In this document: in pieces, positions 42,034-51,306 of the stretch
How the letters are laid out: every line of letters starts with the position of its first letter
Numbering within the stretch: the stretch's first letter is position 1
Assembly (NCBI RefSeq): GCF_900880625.1
Contig: NZ_CAAHFB010000005.1
Span: forward strand, 62,001 to 126,000
DNA: 64,000 nt
DNA from: Halorhabdus rudnickae
GTDB lineage: Archaea; Halobacteriota; Halobacteria; Halobacteriales; Haloarculaceae
Direction of reading: 5' to 3'
Program-made: the position numbers and the translations under genes
Notes under the pieces: model-generated
What the model saw: the letters and a program-made list of their open reading frames with translations, nothing else
Database searches by the model: none
What the model was told of the DNA's origin: nothing

Positions 42034-42082
42034 TACTATTCTAACCCGTAACTTTATATACCCGGGGCCAGAATAATCAGAT
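42034..42082 (+). promoter_or_regulatory. Regulon box with ordinary TATA box, copy 12
   Basis: TACTATTCTAACCCGTAACT matches the upstream box, but it runs straight into a strong TTTATATA and lacks both the second block and the GGAGGTC site. The ATG follows 25 nt after the TATA. It separates the upstream box from the leader. Confidence 0.75.
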
Positions 42083-42232
42083 ATGAGTCAACACAACCAC
42101 GCGACGGTCGTCGTGGAACTGGCCGACGTGCCAGGAGATCGAGAGGGAATCGCTGAACAGGTAGAGGACACTCTCGAGGACAAGGGCATGAACGTCGAAA
42201 ACGCCCACACGAAGTACTTGAAGGAGCTCTAA
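42083..42232 (+). CDS. Unknown 49-residue protein
   Basis: Begins MSQHNHATVVVELADVPG and continues as an acidic helix with EDTLEDKGMNVENAH; a beta-alpha-beta ACT-like half is possible but the protein is too short to be sure. It is followed after 2 bases by the next gene, clearly in one operon. The transcript should be almost leaderless. Confidence 0.6.
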   Translation: MSQHNHATVVVELADVPGDREGIAEQVEDTLEDKGMNVENAHTKYLKEL

Positions 42233-42234
42233 CT

Positions 42235-43014
42235 ATGAGTGCTGATCAGCTGGAACCCACACAGAGCAAGATTCGGCGCCGAAAGAATGACCAGTACGAC
42301 CTCCCTCTGGGAGAGCTCTCCCAGTCCCACGACTTCTCAGGGCGGGTCAACTACTCGATCGTCCCGAAGTGGGCTGACGCAGGCCGTGAGACGAATCTCG
42401 TTTACGAGGCGCGTCCGGGAGAAGGTCGGAAGGGGAACACTCGAAGCGTCCTGAAAAACGGCGAGAAGTTCACGATCCGGTTCCCGAAAACCCTACTCCG
42501 GGAGCGGGGGCTCCTGGGTGGGGAGACGTCGGTGACCCTGTTGTCCCCTGAAGAGGGACGAGTCCAGATCGTCCTCCCGGAACCATTCGAACACATCCAC
42601 GAGTTCCACCCGGTCGATAACGTCGCCTCGAAGGAGAAAATCCCGACGAAGCGTATGGGCCCTGGACGGGAATATGAGAAATACCGGCTGTTCCTCCCGA
42701 CGCAGTACAACCGACACTACGAGGATCTGCCGAGAACGACTCGGTGGTCCCTGGCTATCGCAGGGGGTCAGCCGGCACTCGCGATGACGTTCATCGACGA
42801 AGACGATGTCGACGAGGAGAACATGCTGGTTTCGAAGCGTCGGACGAAGATCTCAGGAGAGTCCGGCCACCAGATGGAACAGATCGCCGTGTTCCCGCCG
42901 ATCGGACTTGTCGATGCTCTCGGATGGTACGACAGTCCGGTCGGTCTCATCCCGGAGGAAGACCGCATCGTGTTCGTTCCCGATCCGGCTGGGTCGCCGA
43001 TGGACCTGAAGTAA
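42235..43014 (+). CDS. Unknown regulon protein (259 aa), possible AbrB-like segment
   Basis: Two bases after the 49-residue gene. A segment KFTIRFPKTLLRERGLLGG followed by TSVTLLSPEEGRVQIVLPE resembles the swapped-hairpin (AbrB/SpoVT) DNA-binding fold. The rest is strand-rich. If the resemblance is right it may be a DNA-binding regulator; this is tentative. Confidence 0.58.
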   Translation: MSADQLEPTQSKIRRRKNDQYDLPLGELSQSHDFSGRVNYSIVPKWADAGRETNLVYEARPGEGRKGNTRSVLKNGEKFTIRFPKTLLRERGLLGGETSVTLLSPEEGRVQIVLPEPFEHIHEFHPVDNVASKEKIPTKRMGPGREYEKYRLFLPTQYNRHYEDLPRTTRWSLAIAGGQPALAMTFIDEDDVDEENMLVSKRRTKISGESGHQMEQIAVFPPIGLVDALGWYDSPVGLIPEEDRIVFVPDPAGSPMDLK

Positions 43015-43069
43015 ACTCGAGGGCGAGTCAACCCATCATTATATAAAAGTTTAAATGGAGTGATATATT

Positions 43070-45280
43070 ATGAGTTTCAATCTAACTGTCAAGCCCATTA
43101 AGCAGAAGGATGCTGGGCAGCGGATGGCACTTATCGACACCCAACTTGTCCAAAACCACGAGCTCAACGGGGAGTATATCCTCATTCAAGGGCCGAACGG
43201 AACCGCGACCACCGCTCAGGCGTGGTCCGGATATGCGGACGATGAAGGGCAGGGCATTATCCGGATTGACGGAGAAATTCGGAGCGAGCTCGGTATCAAT
43301 ATCGACGACTCTGTCCGGGTGGATGTCGCAGACGTTGAGCCTGCCCAAGCGATCGGGGTGATCATTCCGGAGGACCTCCCGGTCAAGGGGAATTTAGAGC
43401 CCTCGCTGCGAGACGAATTCCAGGATCGTGTCGTCCAGGCTGGACAGAAAATCAGCGTAGTTCTGGGACTTGGACCTCGGCAGGAAAACGAGTCGATTCC
43501 GGTCTCTATTGAAGCGACTCAGCCCACTGATTCTCTCGTCGTTGTTAGGGAGAACACGAAGATCGAGATCAAACAAGGCGACCCGACTGCAAAGGAGACT
43601 GCCAACCAGGAAGGAGAGGCGCTCCCGGACGTTAACTACGAGGATATTGGTGGCCTCAACGATGAGATCACGCAAATCCGGGAGATGATCGAGGTGCCAA
43701 TGCGGCATCCGGAACTCTTCACCAAGCTGGGGGTCGAACCGCCCCGAGGGCTCCTTCTCCACGGCCCGCCTGGGACGGGCAAAACGTTGCTCGCGAAGGC
43801 CGTCGCAAACGAGGTGAACGCTCACTACTACCCCATCTCTGGCCCGGAGATCATGTCCAAGTACTACGGGGAGAGTGAAGAGCGGCTCCGCGAAGTGTTC
43901 GAGAAGGCTCAGCAGCATGAGCCTGCCATCATCTTTATCGACGAAGTGGACTCGATCGCGTCTGACCGGGCGAATGGCGATAGCGATGAATTCGAGAAGC
44001 GGATTGTCTCGCAGATGCTTACCCTCATGGACGGCCTCGAAGGTCGCGGTGACGTCATCGTGATCGGGGCGACGAACCGGCCAGACGCTATTGACGACGC
44101 TTTGCGCCGGGGCGGCCGGTTCGATCGTGAGATCGAGATCGGCGTCCCTGACAAAAACGGTCGGAAGGAGATCCTCCAGGTTCACACCCGAGAAATGCCG
44201 CTGGCAGACAACGTTGATATCGAGGCCTTCGCCGATCGGACCCACGGGTTCGTCGGTGCGGACCTGGCTGAGCTCGTGAAAGAGACAGCCATGAATTCCT
44301 TGAGCCGGGTGCGGCCCGATATCGATCCTGAGACAGACGAAATCGATGCTCAGGTGCTTCAGAATCTCGAAGTCAAGCAAAAAGACTTCGAAGAGGCCCT
44401 CAAAGGAATCGAACCCTCGGGGATGCGGGAGGTGTTCACCGAAGTCCCGGATGTAACGTGGGAAGACATTGGAGGCCTCGAGGGGCAGATTCAACGACTC
44501 CGGGAGATGGTCGAATGGCCGTTAGAGTGTCCCCAGATGTTCGAAGAGCTCTCCACCGATCCGACGAAGGGTGTGCTACTCTACGGACCGCCTGGGACCG
44601 GGAAGACGTTGCTCGCAAAGGCCGTCGCAAACCAAACGCAGAGCAACTTTATCTCGATCAAGGGGCCCGAACTTCACAGCAAGTGGATGGGCGAAAGCGA
44701 AGAGCGCGTCAGGGAGATCTTCGCCAAGGCCCGAGAGAATGCTCCGTCTGTGATCTTTTTCGACGAGATTGACGCGCTCGCTCCGCAACGGGGCGCTTCT
44801 CCACACTCTTCGGAGGTGTCGACGAACATCGTCTCTCAGCTACTCACCGAGATGGACGGTCTCGACCAACTTGAGAACGTGGTCGTGATCGGAGCGACGA
44901 ACCGGCCGGAAGCGATCGATGATGCGCTTCTCCGGCCTGGCCGCTTCGATGAACACGTCCGGGTCGGGCTTCCGGACCACGAGGCTCGAAAGCAAGTTTT
45001 CGAGGCGCACACCCGAGGTATGCCTCTCGGAGATGTCAGCTTCGAGAAGCTGGCTGAAGAGACTGAAGACTACTCGGGAGCCGATATCGAGGCCGTCTGC
45101 CGCGAAGCTGCGATGATCACAGCCAGGGAAACCTTCGGGAAAAAGGACCCATCGTCAATCGAAGAAGTTCCGTCAGGGGTCAAGGTTGAGCAGGCACACT
45201 TCGAGCATGCTATCGACAGCGTCGGCTCGAGTCTCAGGGCCGCTGATGAAGGGTCACCGCTCAGCGGCCAATACGGCTAA
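43070..45280 (+). CDS. Cdc48/VCP-family AAA+ ATPase
   Basis: The 736-residue protein has the N domain (double-psi barrel, residues 1-90, plus 100-190) and two AAA modules. Walker A is GPPGTGKT near 233 and again near 506; Walker B is IIFIDEVDS and VIFFDEIDA. Arginine-finger regions ([19 protein letters not shown]) are kept. It should be an active unfoldase that remodels protein complexes. A TATA-like TATATAAAA at about 43040 puts the ATG at leaderless distance. Carrying its own Cdc48 is unusual for a plasmid. Confidence 0.93.
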   Translation: MSFNLTVKPIKQKDAGQRMALIDTQLVQNHELNGEYILIQGPNGTATTAQAWSGYADDEGQGIIRIDGEIRSELGINIDDSVRVDVADVEPAQAIGVIIPEDLPVKGNLEPSLRDEFQDRVVQAGQKISVVLGLGPRQENESIPVSIEATQPTDSLVVVRENTKIEIKQGDPTAKETANQEGEALPDVNYEDIGGLNDEITQIREMIEVPMRHPELFTKLGVEPPRGLLLHGPPGTGKTLLAKAVANEVNAHYYPISGPEIMSKYYGESEERLREVFEKAQQHEPAIIFIDEVDSIASDRANGDSDEFEKRIVSQMLTLMDGLEGRGDVIVIGATNRPDAIDDALRRGGRFDREIEIGVPDKNGRKEILQVHTREMPLADNVDIEAFADRTHGFVGADLAELVKETAMNSLSRVRPDIDPETDEIDAQVLQNLEVKQKDFEEALKGIEPSGMREVFTEVPDVTWEDIGGLEGQIQRLREMVEWPLECPQMFEELSTDPTKGVLLYGPPGTGKTLLAKAVANQTQSNFISIKGPELHSKWMGESEERVREIFAKARENAPSVIFFDEIDALAPQRGASPHSSEVSTNIVSQLLTEMDGLDQLENVVVIGATNRPEAIDDALLRPGRFDEHVRVGLPDHEARKQVFEAHTRGMPLGDVSFEKLAEETEDYSGADIEAVCREAAMITARETFGKKDPSSIEEVPSGVKVEQAHFEHAIDSVGSSLRAADEGSPLSGQYG

Positions 45281-45330
45281 TACTATTTTAACCCGTAAGA
45301 TTTAAGTTAAATCCGAATCAATTGGGGGAT
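45281..45330 (+). promoter_or_regulatory. Regulon promoter-leader element, copy 13
   Basis: TACTATTTTAACCCGTAAGA, TTTAAGTTA, then ATCAATTGGGGGATATG: the second block is shortened and the binding site is GGGGG. A TTG at 45322 lies within it; the ATG at 45331 is the start. Confidence 0.82.
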
Positions 45331-45681
45331 ATGAAACAGACAGCAGCCTTCGAGAGTGAAGAAGAGGCAACGATGTGGATCCGGGAAACCGTCATTCCGG
45401 AGCACGCCAACGAAATCAAAAAGCACGGACCACACGAGGTCGCAACGCACCTTGACTACTCGCACATCGACCGGTACAGTCTCGCGAAACACCTCACCGA
45501 CCCCGTCGAAACAAATCACGTTCCAGGCCCGATCGAACGTCTCGAACGTGAGGTTCAGCTACGGGTCGCACGAACAATAGCCGACTGTATAGCAGCAGGT
45601 GACGTCGACGCCGCAATTCAGGTCGATGATCTACCACCGGCCTACCGCCCCGATTCAAATGAGGTGACGGCTCATGCTTAG
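45331..45681 (+). CDS. Unknown regulon protein (116 aa)
   Basis: A mostly helical soluble protein (MKQTAAFESEEEATMWIRET, LEREVQLRVARTIADCIAAG). The last residues overlap the start of the membrane protease gene. It could be its regulator or substrate, but nothing in the sequence shows it. Confidence 0.6.
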   Translation: MKQTAAFESEEEATMWIRETVIPEHANEIKKHGPHEVATHLDYSHIDRYSLAKHLTDPVETNHVPGPIERLEREVQLRVARTIADCIAAGDVDAAIQVDDLPPAYRPDSNEVTAHA

Positions 45682-46246
45682 CGTTCGTCGGTACCTGCTG
45701 CCTATCGTGATGGCTCCCGGAGTGATCGTTCACGAGCTCGCGCACTTCTTCGCCTGCGTGTTCACCGGGGTTTCAGTCAACAAGGTCGTTCTTTTCCGGT
45801 TCGGGAGTCCGCCAGGGTACGTTGAGCACGATGTCCCGAGAAGCTACACGAAACGCATCGTGATCGCCATAGCCCCCCTACTGCTGAATCTGAGTCTCGG
45901 GACGCTACTCTTTGCCTGGAGTGCCTCAGCGGATGTCGTTTCGGGTGTTGCAGCAATGATCCTCGGGACGATCATCATAGCTGCATCTCTCCCAAGTGAA
46001 ATCGATATGGAGAGCCTGATCCCGTACTCACTCTTGGGCTATCTTCATCCGATGTTCCTCATCTCGCTTCCGATGATCATTGTGCTGTATTTGATTAGCC
46101 GTTTCCGGGCTTTTGGCACGAATGCTATCTTCACTATCGGCGCGGTAGTGACGCTCTTCCTGATGTTCCACACGTCAGTAATCAATCCACCTACCTTGGA
46201 TGCCGTCATTCAGGCCGGCCAGAACCTCTTGGAACCGTCGTCTTGA
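45674..46246 (+). CDS. M50-like membrane zinc protease
   Basis: The 190-residue protein has the zinc motif HELAH in VIVHELAHFFACVFTG near residue 20 inside a first membrane helix. Four or five further hydrophobic segments follow. This matches short site-2-protease-like or DUF3267-like families that cut proteins within the membrane. The third metal ligand is not clear. It is in the operon of regulon copy 13. Confidence 0.7.
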   Translation: MLSVRRYLLPIVMAPGVIVHELAHFFACVFTGVSVNKVVLFRFGSPPGYVEHDVPRSYTKRIVIAIAPLLLNLSLGTLLFAWSASADVVSGVAAMILGTIIIAASLPSEIDMESLIPYSLLGYLHPMFLISLPMIIVLYLISRFRAFGTNAIFTIGAVVTLFLMFHTSVINPPTLDAVIQAGQNLLEPSS

Positions 46247-46309
46247 GCCACTCTGAGCGATACTCTCCACTTTTATGACGACAGGAATTAGATTTCAGAG
46301 AGTCAGACT

Positions 46310-47488
46310 ATGGTAAAGCGCATAGCGCTCATCCTTCTGGTGGGGTGTTTGGTTGCGTTCGCCGGTTGTTCCGACATTACTGACGATCTCGGATCAGAAT
46401 CGGCGGAGTTAGAAACGACTCCGCAAGACACCCCCCTCGTCGACAGTACAACCGATACAAGTGAACCAGCAGAAAGTTCAGCAGCTATCAGTGAGACAGC
46501 GACAGCGGGAGATACCACCGCTAACGAGGGTGATTCGAGCGATACCCCCAGAACTGACGGGACTCTTGAGATACATCATATCGATGTTGGGCAAGCAGAC
46601 TCAACGTTGATCGTTACGCCGGATGGGGAGACGATTCTCATTGATACAGGTGGGTGGCGAGACGACGGCGAAACAGTACTACAGTATCTCGATTCCCAAG
46701 GTGTCGACCGGATCGACCACCTCGTTGAAACCCACCCGCACGCAGACCATATCGGCGGTCACGAAGCGGTGATCAACCACTTCGAAACCGAGGGAGAAGG
46801 AATCGGTGCAGCATACGGTTCCGGAGTTACCTCGACATCCAACACGTATGAAGAGTACATCGATGCCGTCGAGAACCACGGAGTCGACTTGTATCGCGTG
46901 GAAAGCGGTGATTCCCTTTCCCTCGAAGGGGAGTCAGTAAGTGCGACTGTCCTGAATCCGACCCCGGAAGCGGGTGATGGTATCCACGAAAACTCCGTCA
47001 GCCTCCTGGTTGAATACGGCGAGACAAGTTACGTGACTACGGGCGATGCTGAGAGTGATTCCGAGCAACGGATGGTCCAAGCGTTCCCGGAGAAACTTGA
47101 CTCAGAAGTCTACCAGGCTGGCCACGCCGGCTCCTCAACATCGTCCTCGTCCCAATTCATGAATGTGGTCGACCCCGAGATCGCCGTGATCTCAAGCGCG
47201 TATGATAGCCAGTACGGACACCCACACTCCGAAACGCTCGAACGGTTTGCTGAGATGGATATCGAGACGTACTGGACGGGTGTCCACGGTAACGTAGTCC
47301 TCGAATCTGATGGGAGTAGTTTCACCGTCACGACTGAAGAAGAGTTCTCGACTGACCCGATGGACATCCTGGACGAAAAACCGACTGATGGGTCGGGGTC
47401 AAACTCGCTCGATCCCACTGTTGGTATCGATCCCGGGCCGAGCCTTGGGCCGGCGAGCTCACCAGCTGCCGCAGTCGCACCAGCATGA
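46310..47488 (+). CDS. ComEC-like metallo-beta-lactamase lipoprotein
   Basis: The 392-residue protein has a signal peptide with lipobox FAGC (Cys20), a Thr/Ser/Glu-rich spacer (about 25-85), and the ComEC-type hydrolase domain: HHIDVGQADSTLIVTPDGETILIDTG, then THPHADHIGGH with all ligands (His142, His144, Asp146, His147). ComEC-type domains cut single-stranded DNA in uptake; here it is a free surface lipoprotein. The next gene is a DUF3006 protein, a usual neighbour. Paralogue of the protein at 576-1697. Confidence 0.87.
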   Translation: MVKRIALILLVGCLVAFAGCSDITDDLGSESAELETTPQDTPLVDSTTDTSEPAESSAAISETATAGDTTANEGDSSDTPRTDGTLEIHHIDVGQADSTLIVTPDGETILIDTGGWRDDGETVLQYLDSQGVDRIDHLVETHPHADHIGGHEAVINHFETEGEGIGAAYGSGVTSTSNTYEEYIDAVENHGVDLYRVESGDSLSLEGESVSATVLNPTPEAGDGIHENSVSLLVEYGETSYVTTGDAESDSEQRMVQAFPEKLDSEVYQAGHAGSSTSSSSQFMNVVDPEIAVISSAYDSQYGHPHSETLERFAEMDIETYWTGVHGNVVLESDGSSFTVTTEEEFSTDPMDILDEKPTDGSGSNSLDPTVGIDPGPSLGPASSPAAAVAPA

Positions 47489-47763
47489 ACGGGACCTACA
47501 CAGCAGTCGTCGATGAGATCGTCGACGGTGAGACGGCAGTGCTACTTGTCGAGGACCAGGGCGGTGACGAGATCATCAAGCAACTCGATGTCGACGTCGG
47601 TAGCCTACCGGACGGATGCAACGAGGAGGGTGTCGTGTGCGAGGCCGTCCTCGAGGATGGAGAGTTGATCAATATTGACCGTCGCGACGAAGAGACAACA
47701 CGGCGCCGTGAAGACATCCAAGAACGAGTCGATCGCCTCTCGAAGTCACTCAGTGACGAATAG
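47485..47763 (+). CDS. DUF3006-like protein
   Basis: The start overlaps the stop of the lipoprotein gene (ATGA). The 92-residue protein begins NGTYTAVVDEIVDGETAVLLVE and has the short beta-barrel pattern with LPDGCNEEGVVCEAV, typical of DUF3006 proteins that accompany ComEC-type hydrolases. A charged helical tail follows. It probably works with the hydrolase. Confidence 0.75.
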   Translation: MNGTYTAVVDEIVDGETAVLLVEDQGGDEIIKQLDVDVGSLPDGCNEEGVVCEAVLEDGELINIDRRDEETTRRREDIQERVDRLSKSLSDE

Positions 47764-47790
47764 TCCTCTTGGATTCAACCGTTTTTCATT

Positions 47791-48483
47791 TCACGAGGAG
47801 GTATCAGACCGGTCCTCACCACGCTCTTCCATCTGTGCTAGTGTGACTGATTCAGACTCGCGCATAGCGTCCTGGAACGCTTGATCGTAATCTGGTTTGG
47901 GGTCTATCGGGGCCAGCCCTCCATAATCGAATAAACAACTCCGCTGGGTAAGGTGGTCATAGCCCGTATTCTCATCCGCGTCATCCAACGTCCATCCGTG
48001 TTGCTCGAAAAGGTCTCTGAAATCGTTTGGCTCGAGTGTTTGAGAGAGATTGATGTGTGGGATGCGATATGGATGGCAGTCTTCTATTCTCCGCATCACC
48101 AACCATGTGAAGTCTTCTCCCCACGCGTCTACCGGTGCTAGATGGCAAGCTAACGTGGAATGGTCATGAAGAGACTGCCAAGCACGGATCTCGTGAAATA
48201 TTTCGGTTTCAGGTGCGTATGAGATTTTAGCAACATAGTGAGTGTCGTGGAGAGAGTCGATATAGTGTTCGTTCACGAATTCATCTGGGAGTGCAATAAT
48301 GGACCGCCCGCCTCTTGGTGAGATTTTAAGATGAGACCATTCCTCTGGAAGTCGGTAGACATCCTTCTCTGATTCATCGAAAAATTCGACAAGGCCATTC
48401 AGGAATTCCACGCCTTCCTTGGTCACATTACCTGGCCGAAGGTGGCGAATGTCTGTCTCAATCCCCTTCTCATAAGTTGCCAT
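47791..48483 (-). CDS. Unknown protein (230 aa), possibly kinase-like
   Basis: The start is the ATG at 48483, about 26 nt after a TATA-like TTATAGG. Sequence such as YVAKISYAPETEIFHEIRAWQSL, WLVMRRIEDCHPYR and RSCLFDYGGLAPIDPKPDYD resembles, in order, the lysine strand, hinge and DFG-like parts of small kinase-like (APH-type) folds. The HxD catalytic loop is not clear. So a kinase relation is only a suggestion. Confidence 0.55.
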   Translation of the reverse strand: MATYEKGIETDIRHLRPGNVTKEGVEFLNGLVEFFDESEKDVYRLPEEWSHLKISPRGGRSIIALPDEFVNEHYIDSLHDTHYVAKISYAPETEIFHEIRAWQSLHDHSTLACHLAPVDAWGEDFTWLVMRRIEDCHPYRIPHINLSQTLEPNDFRDLFEQHGWTLDDADENTGYDHLTQRSCLFDYGGLAPIDPKPDYDQAFQDAMRESESVTLAQMEERGEDRSDTSS

Positions 48484-48607
48484 TGGAATATCGAGCAGTT
48501 CCTTCCTATAACAGGCCTGCGCTGATACTTTTTGTAGCAGCACCGGCAATTCAGTATCACGATGGTTGATATTCGAAAGGCGGCAGACAGAACAAGGGTG
48601 AGTAGCC

Positions 48608-49267
48608 GTGAGTGAAGAAGGTGGATCGATGCCGGAAGGAATACCAGCGGTCGTCGACGCGATTAACGATGCAGCTGAGGACTTCCGCATCCTCTCACAC
48701 GGGCCAGAAGACGCCCAGGACCTCCACGAAGACCTGGACACACCGTACCAAGAGTATATCCACACCCACGACCCGTGGGATCGAGCATTCGTGATCTGGT
48801 GGGATCAGGCGCCACTACGCGTCGTAGCCGAATATCGAGACATGTTCGTCGCGACTCCGAGCCCAGAGAAACGTTGTGATGAACGGGCAAGCATCTATGC
48901 GAACAAGGGAGGGGGAGAGCGGGGCTTAATCCCGGGTCTTCAATACGAGCGTGCTGACGAGACCACAGCATCGGTTTATCTTCGCCCTCAGCCTGTAGAA
49001 GGGGAAGAACACCTGTTTCGACTGGTATCCAAACAGAACGAGCCGGTCCCATCACTCACCATTCAGACGTGGGACTTTGGTGTCGAAGAGCCAGCCATCG
49101 ACGCCGAGCGTCACTTCGAACGCGGAGAACAGGTTCAGGTGACGGAAACTGGAGTGGTGGGGACGGTCGAGTCGATCATCGGTCGGACTGTCGCCATCGA
49201 TTCCGACAGAACCGAAGAGTACGAACTCGAGCAGTACCGCCCATCCGAGCTCGAATCGGTCGATTAG
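48608..49267 (+). CDS. Unknown protein (219 aa) with C-terminal beta-barrel
   Basis: Starts at a GTG; a downstream ATG (MPEGIPAVV) is also possible. It contains ESIIGRTVAIDSDR preceded by FERGEQVQVTETGVVGTV, a KOW/SH3-like barrel at about 165-205. The N-terminal part has DRAFVIWWDQAPLRVVAEYR. It diverges from the kinase-like gene. Function unknown. Confidence 0.58.
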   Translation: MSEEGGSMPEGIPAVVDAINDAAEDFRILSHGPEDAQDLHEDLDTPYQEYIHTHDPWDRAFVIWWDQAPLRVVAEYRDMFVATPSPEKRCDERASIYANKGGGERGLIPGLQYERADETTASVYLRPQPVEGEEHLFRLVSKQNEPVPSLTIQTWDFGVEEPAIDAERHFERGEQVQVTETGVVGTVESIIGRTVAIDSDRTEEYELEQYRPSELESVD

Positions 49268-49393
49268 CGAGATTAAGCGGGTAGTGGCCGGGGACTGGGA
49301 CGAAAAATTCTTGAAACAATCGACAGCGCTGAAGAGAACGGATAGCGCTCTGTGTTGAGTTGGGTCGCTATGGTGACCGCGAAAGCCCGTGTA

Positions 49394-49446
49394 AACTATT
49401 TTAACCCGTAAGTATTAAGCTATATCCGACCAAATAGGTAGTAAGC
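49394..49446 (+). promoter_or_regulatory. Regulon promoter-leader element, copy 14
   Basis: ACTATTTTAACCCGTAAGTA, TTAAGCTATATCC, GACCAAATAGGTAGTAAGC. It has a weak binding site (AGGTAG). It heads the longest operon of the window, 49447 to about 50672 and probably on to 56299. Confidence 0.82.
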
Positions 49447-49755
49447 ATGAGTGGGAGTGAAACCGGAGACAATCACGAGGAAGTCTTCACCGAGATCGGG
49501 CGGCAACTGGCCGAACAGCTTGGAGAGTCGATAGACGAAGAGGTTTCATCAGCCGTTGAGAAGCTAGAAGACGACGATATCGTCGCGTTCGGTTTGGTCG
49601 CCATTCGGAACGGTGATGAGGGGATTCAGTCAGCCACTCAGCGCGTCATTGACCCGGAGGTAGTCCAGGAGTCGAACAAACCGCCGGAAGAGGTGATCGA
49701 CGTCTTGCATACGAAGCTGTGTTCGGTCTGGGAAACGGAGGTGGCTGACCGATGA
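49447..49755 (+). CDS. Unknown acidic protein (102 aa), first gene of long operon
   Basis: A helical acidic protein (EEVFTEIGRQLAEQLGESID, KPPEEVIDVLHTKLCSVW). It has no motif. The stop overlaps the next start (ATGA). Confidence 0.62.
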   Translation: MSGSETGDNHEEVFTEIGRQLAEQLGESIDEEVSSAVEKLEDDDIVAFGLVAIRNGDEGIQSATQRVIDPEVVQESNKPPEEVIDVLHTKLCSVWETEVADR

Positions 49756-49922
49756 TGGGGCGGAGAAGTACCGATGGGGGCAGCCACCTTAAGGCCAAGA
49801 TCGAACAGTCACAGCGGCAATGCTGGGAGTGCGGTGCCTACTATACGACCCCTACAGACCACCGCGAGTACTGTTCTTTCCATCCGACCACCAGCCGATT
49901 GGGGAGTGATCAACATGTGTGA
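49752..49922 (+). CDS. 56-residue zinc-finger protein
   Basis: Contains CWECGAYYTTPTDHREYCSFH, a CxxC...H...C site of the zinc type. It overlaps both neighbours. The N-terminus is basic (MMGRRSTDGGSHLKAK). It may bind nucleic acid. Confidence 0.6.
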   Translation: MMGRRSTDGGSHLKAKIEQSQRQCWECGAYYTTPTDHREYCSFHPTTSRLGSDQHV

Positions 49923-50232
49923 GAGAGGTGTCGGTCGGGACGGGAGCGCGATGTCACGGCTCGATGGGAGCCAGTACGGGGATTCCGAAGGCGATCGGCC
50001 AGCGCACGTCGCACCCCCAGAAGCAGAGGAAGCAGATCAGGATAGTGAGGGCGTCCTCGACCTTCGGGTTCTGGGGATTGATGTCGAAGACGAGGAAGCA
50101 CGGGAAGTGGCCAACACGGTTTATAGCGCCCTCGTCGACGAGCACGACATTCAGGGTGTTGCGCCCGTCCTTCGCGACGATTCAGAGCTCGTCATTGGCG
50201 ATACCGGGGAGGGATCGACGCATGAGCGATAG
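49915..50232 (+). CDS. Unknown acidic protein (105 aa)
   Basis: The start overlaps the zinc-finger gene. A long low-complexity acidic N-terminal half is followed by a folded-looking part (VLDLRVLGIDVEDEEAREVA, VYSALVDEHDIQGVAPVLR). Function unknown. Confidence 0.58.
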   Translation: MCERGVGRDGSAMSRLDGSQYGDSEGDRPAHVAPPEAEEADQDSEGVLDLRVLGIDVEDEEAREVANTVYSALVDEHDIQGVAPVLRDDSELVIGDTGEGSTHER

Positions 50233-50278
50233 CTGCAAAGACGCCACTTATCGGATCGTCGGGGTAATGTCCACATGA
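50222..50278 (+). CDS. Possible 18-residue peptide
   Basis: Overlaps the stop of the previous gene and the start of the next (ACATGA). Its N-terminus MSDSCKDATYR resembles the start of the protein at 51076 (MSDNCKSGTDR), and the DNA is similar too. It may be a relic of a duplicated gene or a coupling peptide. Confidence 0.4.
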   Translation: MSDSCKDATYRIVGVMST

Positions 50279-50672
50279 CACTCAGCAATCAGGATCAAGC
50301 AGCGCTTTCACTCGGCCAGTCGATGACCGAGAAAGACCAAGATCCACGACTCAGACTTGGTATTCTTGCGGCGACGCTAGCGATCGACCGGTGGGGGAGA
50401 GATCTCGAGCGCGACGGGGTGAGCAACGGTACAGTGCGTTCGACGAGGCCGTCAAGGAAGCGACCGACGCTGTCGTTGCGAAATACACTGATGGCGAAGA
50501 TGCCGACGTCGACGGTATCGAGGGATATGTCGTCGAAGGGCGAGTTCTCGAACGCGAGCTCTTGAGAGATACCGTCGAGATGGTCGTCGGCATGATCGAA
50601 GAGGAAAGCGAATTTGATCGGCATACCCCGGGCCCGATCGTCGAGCCGGCCGAAGAAGAAACAAACACGTGA
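50275..50672 (+). pseudogene. Probable single gene split by a frameshift
   Basis: From 50275 one frame reads MTLSNQDQAALSLGQSMTEK to IDRWGRDLERDG at about 50420 and then loses protein character. The other frame becomes good there (RGEQRYSAFDEAVKEATDAV) and runs to 50672. Both halves are typical acidic halophile sequence. A G-run (GACGGGGTGAG) lies at the join; one more G would fuse the frames. Two overlapping genes, the second starting at GTG 50391, are the alternative. Confidence 0.5.
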
Positions 50673-50698
50673 ACTGGTGTGAATTCGAGGACCGTCTG

Positions 50699-50726
50699 CC
50701 CCTCTCGCAACTTTATGAGAGAGGGG
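50699..50726. promoter_or_regulatory. Hairpin overlapping a TATA-like box
   Basis: CCCCTCTC (50699-50706) and GAGAGGGG (50719-50726) form 8-bp arms; the loop holds ACTTTATG, a TATA-like box. It could be an internal terminator, an operator or both. Small frames at 50746-50817 and 50756-50809 follow, the latter with AGGAG before its ATG. Confidence 0.45.
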
Positions 50727-50813
50727 TAGATATAACAGATAGGAGATGACTGACAATGCTGAGCAAACGCCAGCTAGGACAGAGGAAAGCGGTCATCACG
50801 GGGGAGTGAAGGT

Positions 50814-51086
50814 TTGAACGCGATCGTCGAGTTTGTCCAAGAAAAGGTCGCAAAGCAGGTGGACCCCGACGACGACCTTCTGGGATTCTCTCAACAGCAG
50901 GTTGAGGACTGGCGTGGTTTCGACATAGCCGACCCTTCCGATCACAACCGAGATCATGACCGGTGTTGGACCGGTGCGCCCGGAGTTTGGCACTGTCGAG
51001 ACTGTAGCGAGTGGTATCGAATCTGGGATGAAACGCCGGAATGGGCCGACGAACAGTCTAACGAAAGTGAACAACATGAGCGATAA
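50814..51086 (+). CDS. Small zinc-containing protein (90 aa)
   Basis: Starts at a TTG overlapping the small upstream frame; the exact start is uncertain. It has DRCWTGAPGVWHCRDCSEWYRIW, with WHCRDC as likely part of a zinc site (one further Cys at CW). The stop overlaps the next ATG. Confidence 0.55.
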   Translation: MNAIVEFVQEKVAKQVDPDDDLLGFSQQQVEDWRGFDIADPSDHNRDHDRCWTGAPGVWHCRDCSEWYRIWDETPEWADEQSNESEQHER

Positions 51087-51306
51087 CTGCAAAAGCGGCA
51101 CTGACCGCGAGGAAACGCGAACGGTTGACCTGATCGGCCCGACCCGCTTCCGCTTCGAGTTGACTGATGAGGAGTTAGAGCGCGTGAAAGAGTCAGATTC
51201 ACCGCTCGAGGCAGTAGACCAGAGTCCAGTCGAGTGGGAACCCGACAGAGGCGAGTGGGAAGTCTACACGGAAAAAGAGCAGTCGGATGGGGGTAAGGAT
51301 GCCTGA
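51076..51306 (+). CDS. Unknown small protein (76 aa)
   Basis: ATG overlaps the previous gene. Contains DLIGPTRFRFELTDEELERVKE. N-terminus MSDNCKSG is like that of the 18-residue peptide at 50222. No domain. Confidence 0.58.
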   Translation: MSDNCKSGTDREETRTVDLIGPTRFRFELTDEELERVKESDSPLEAVDQSPVEWEPDRGEWEVYTEKEQSDGGKDA

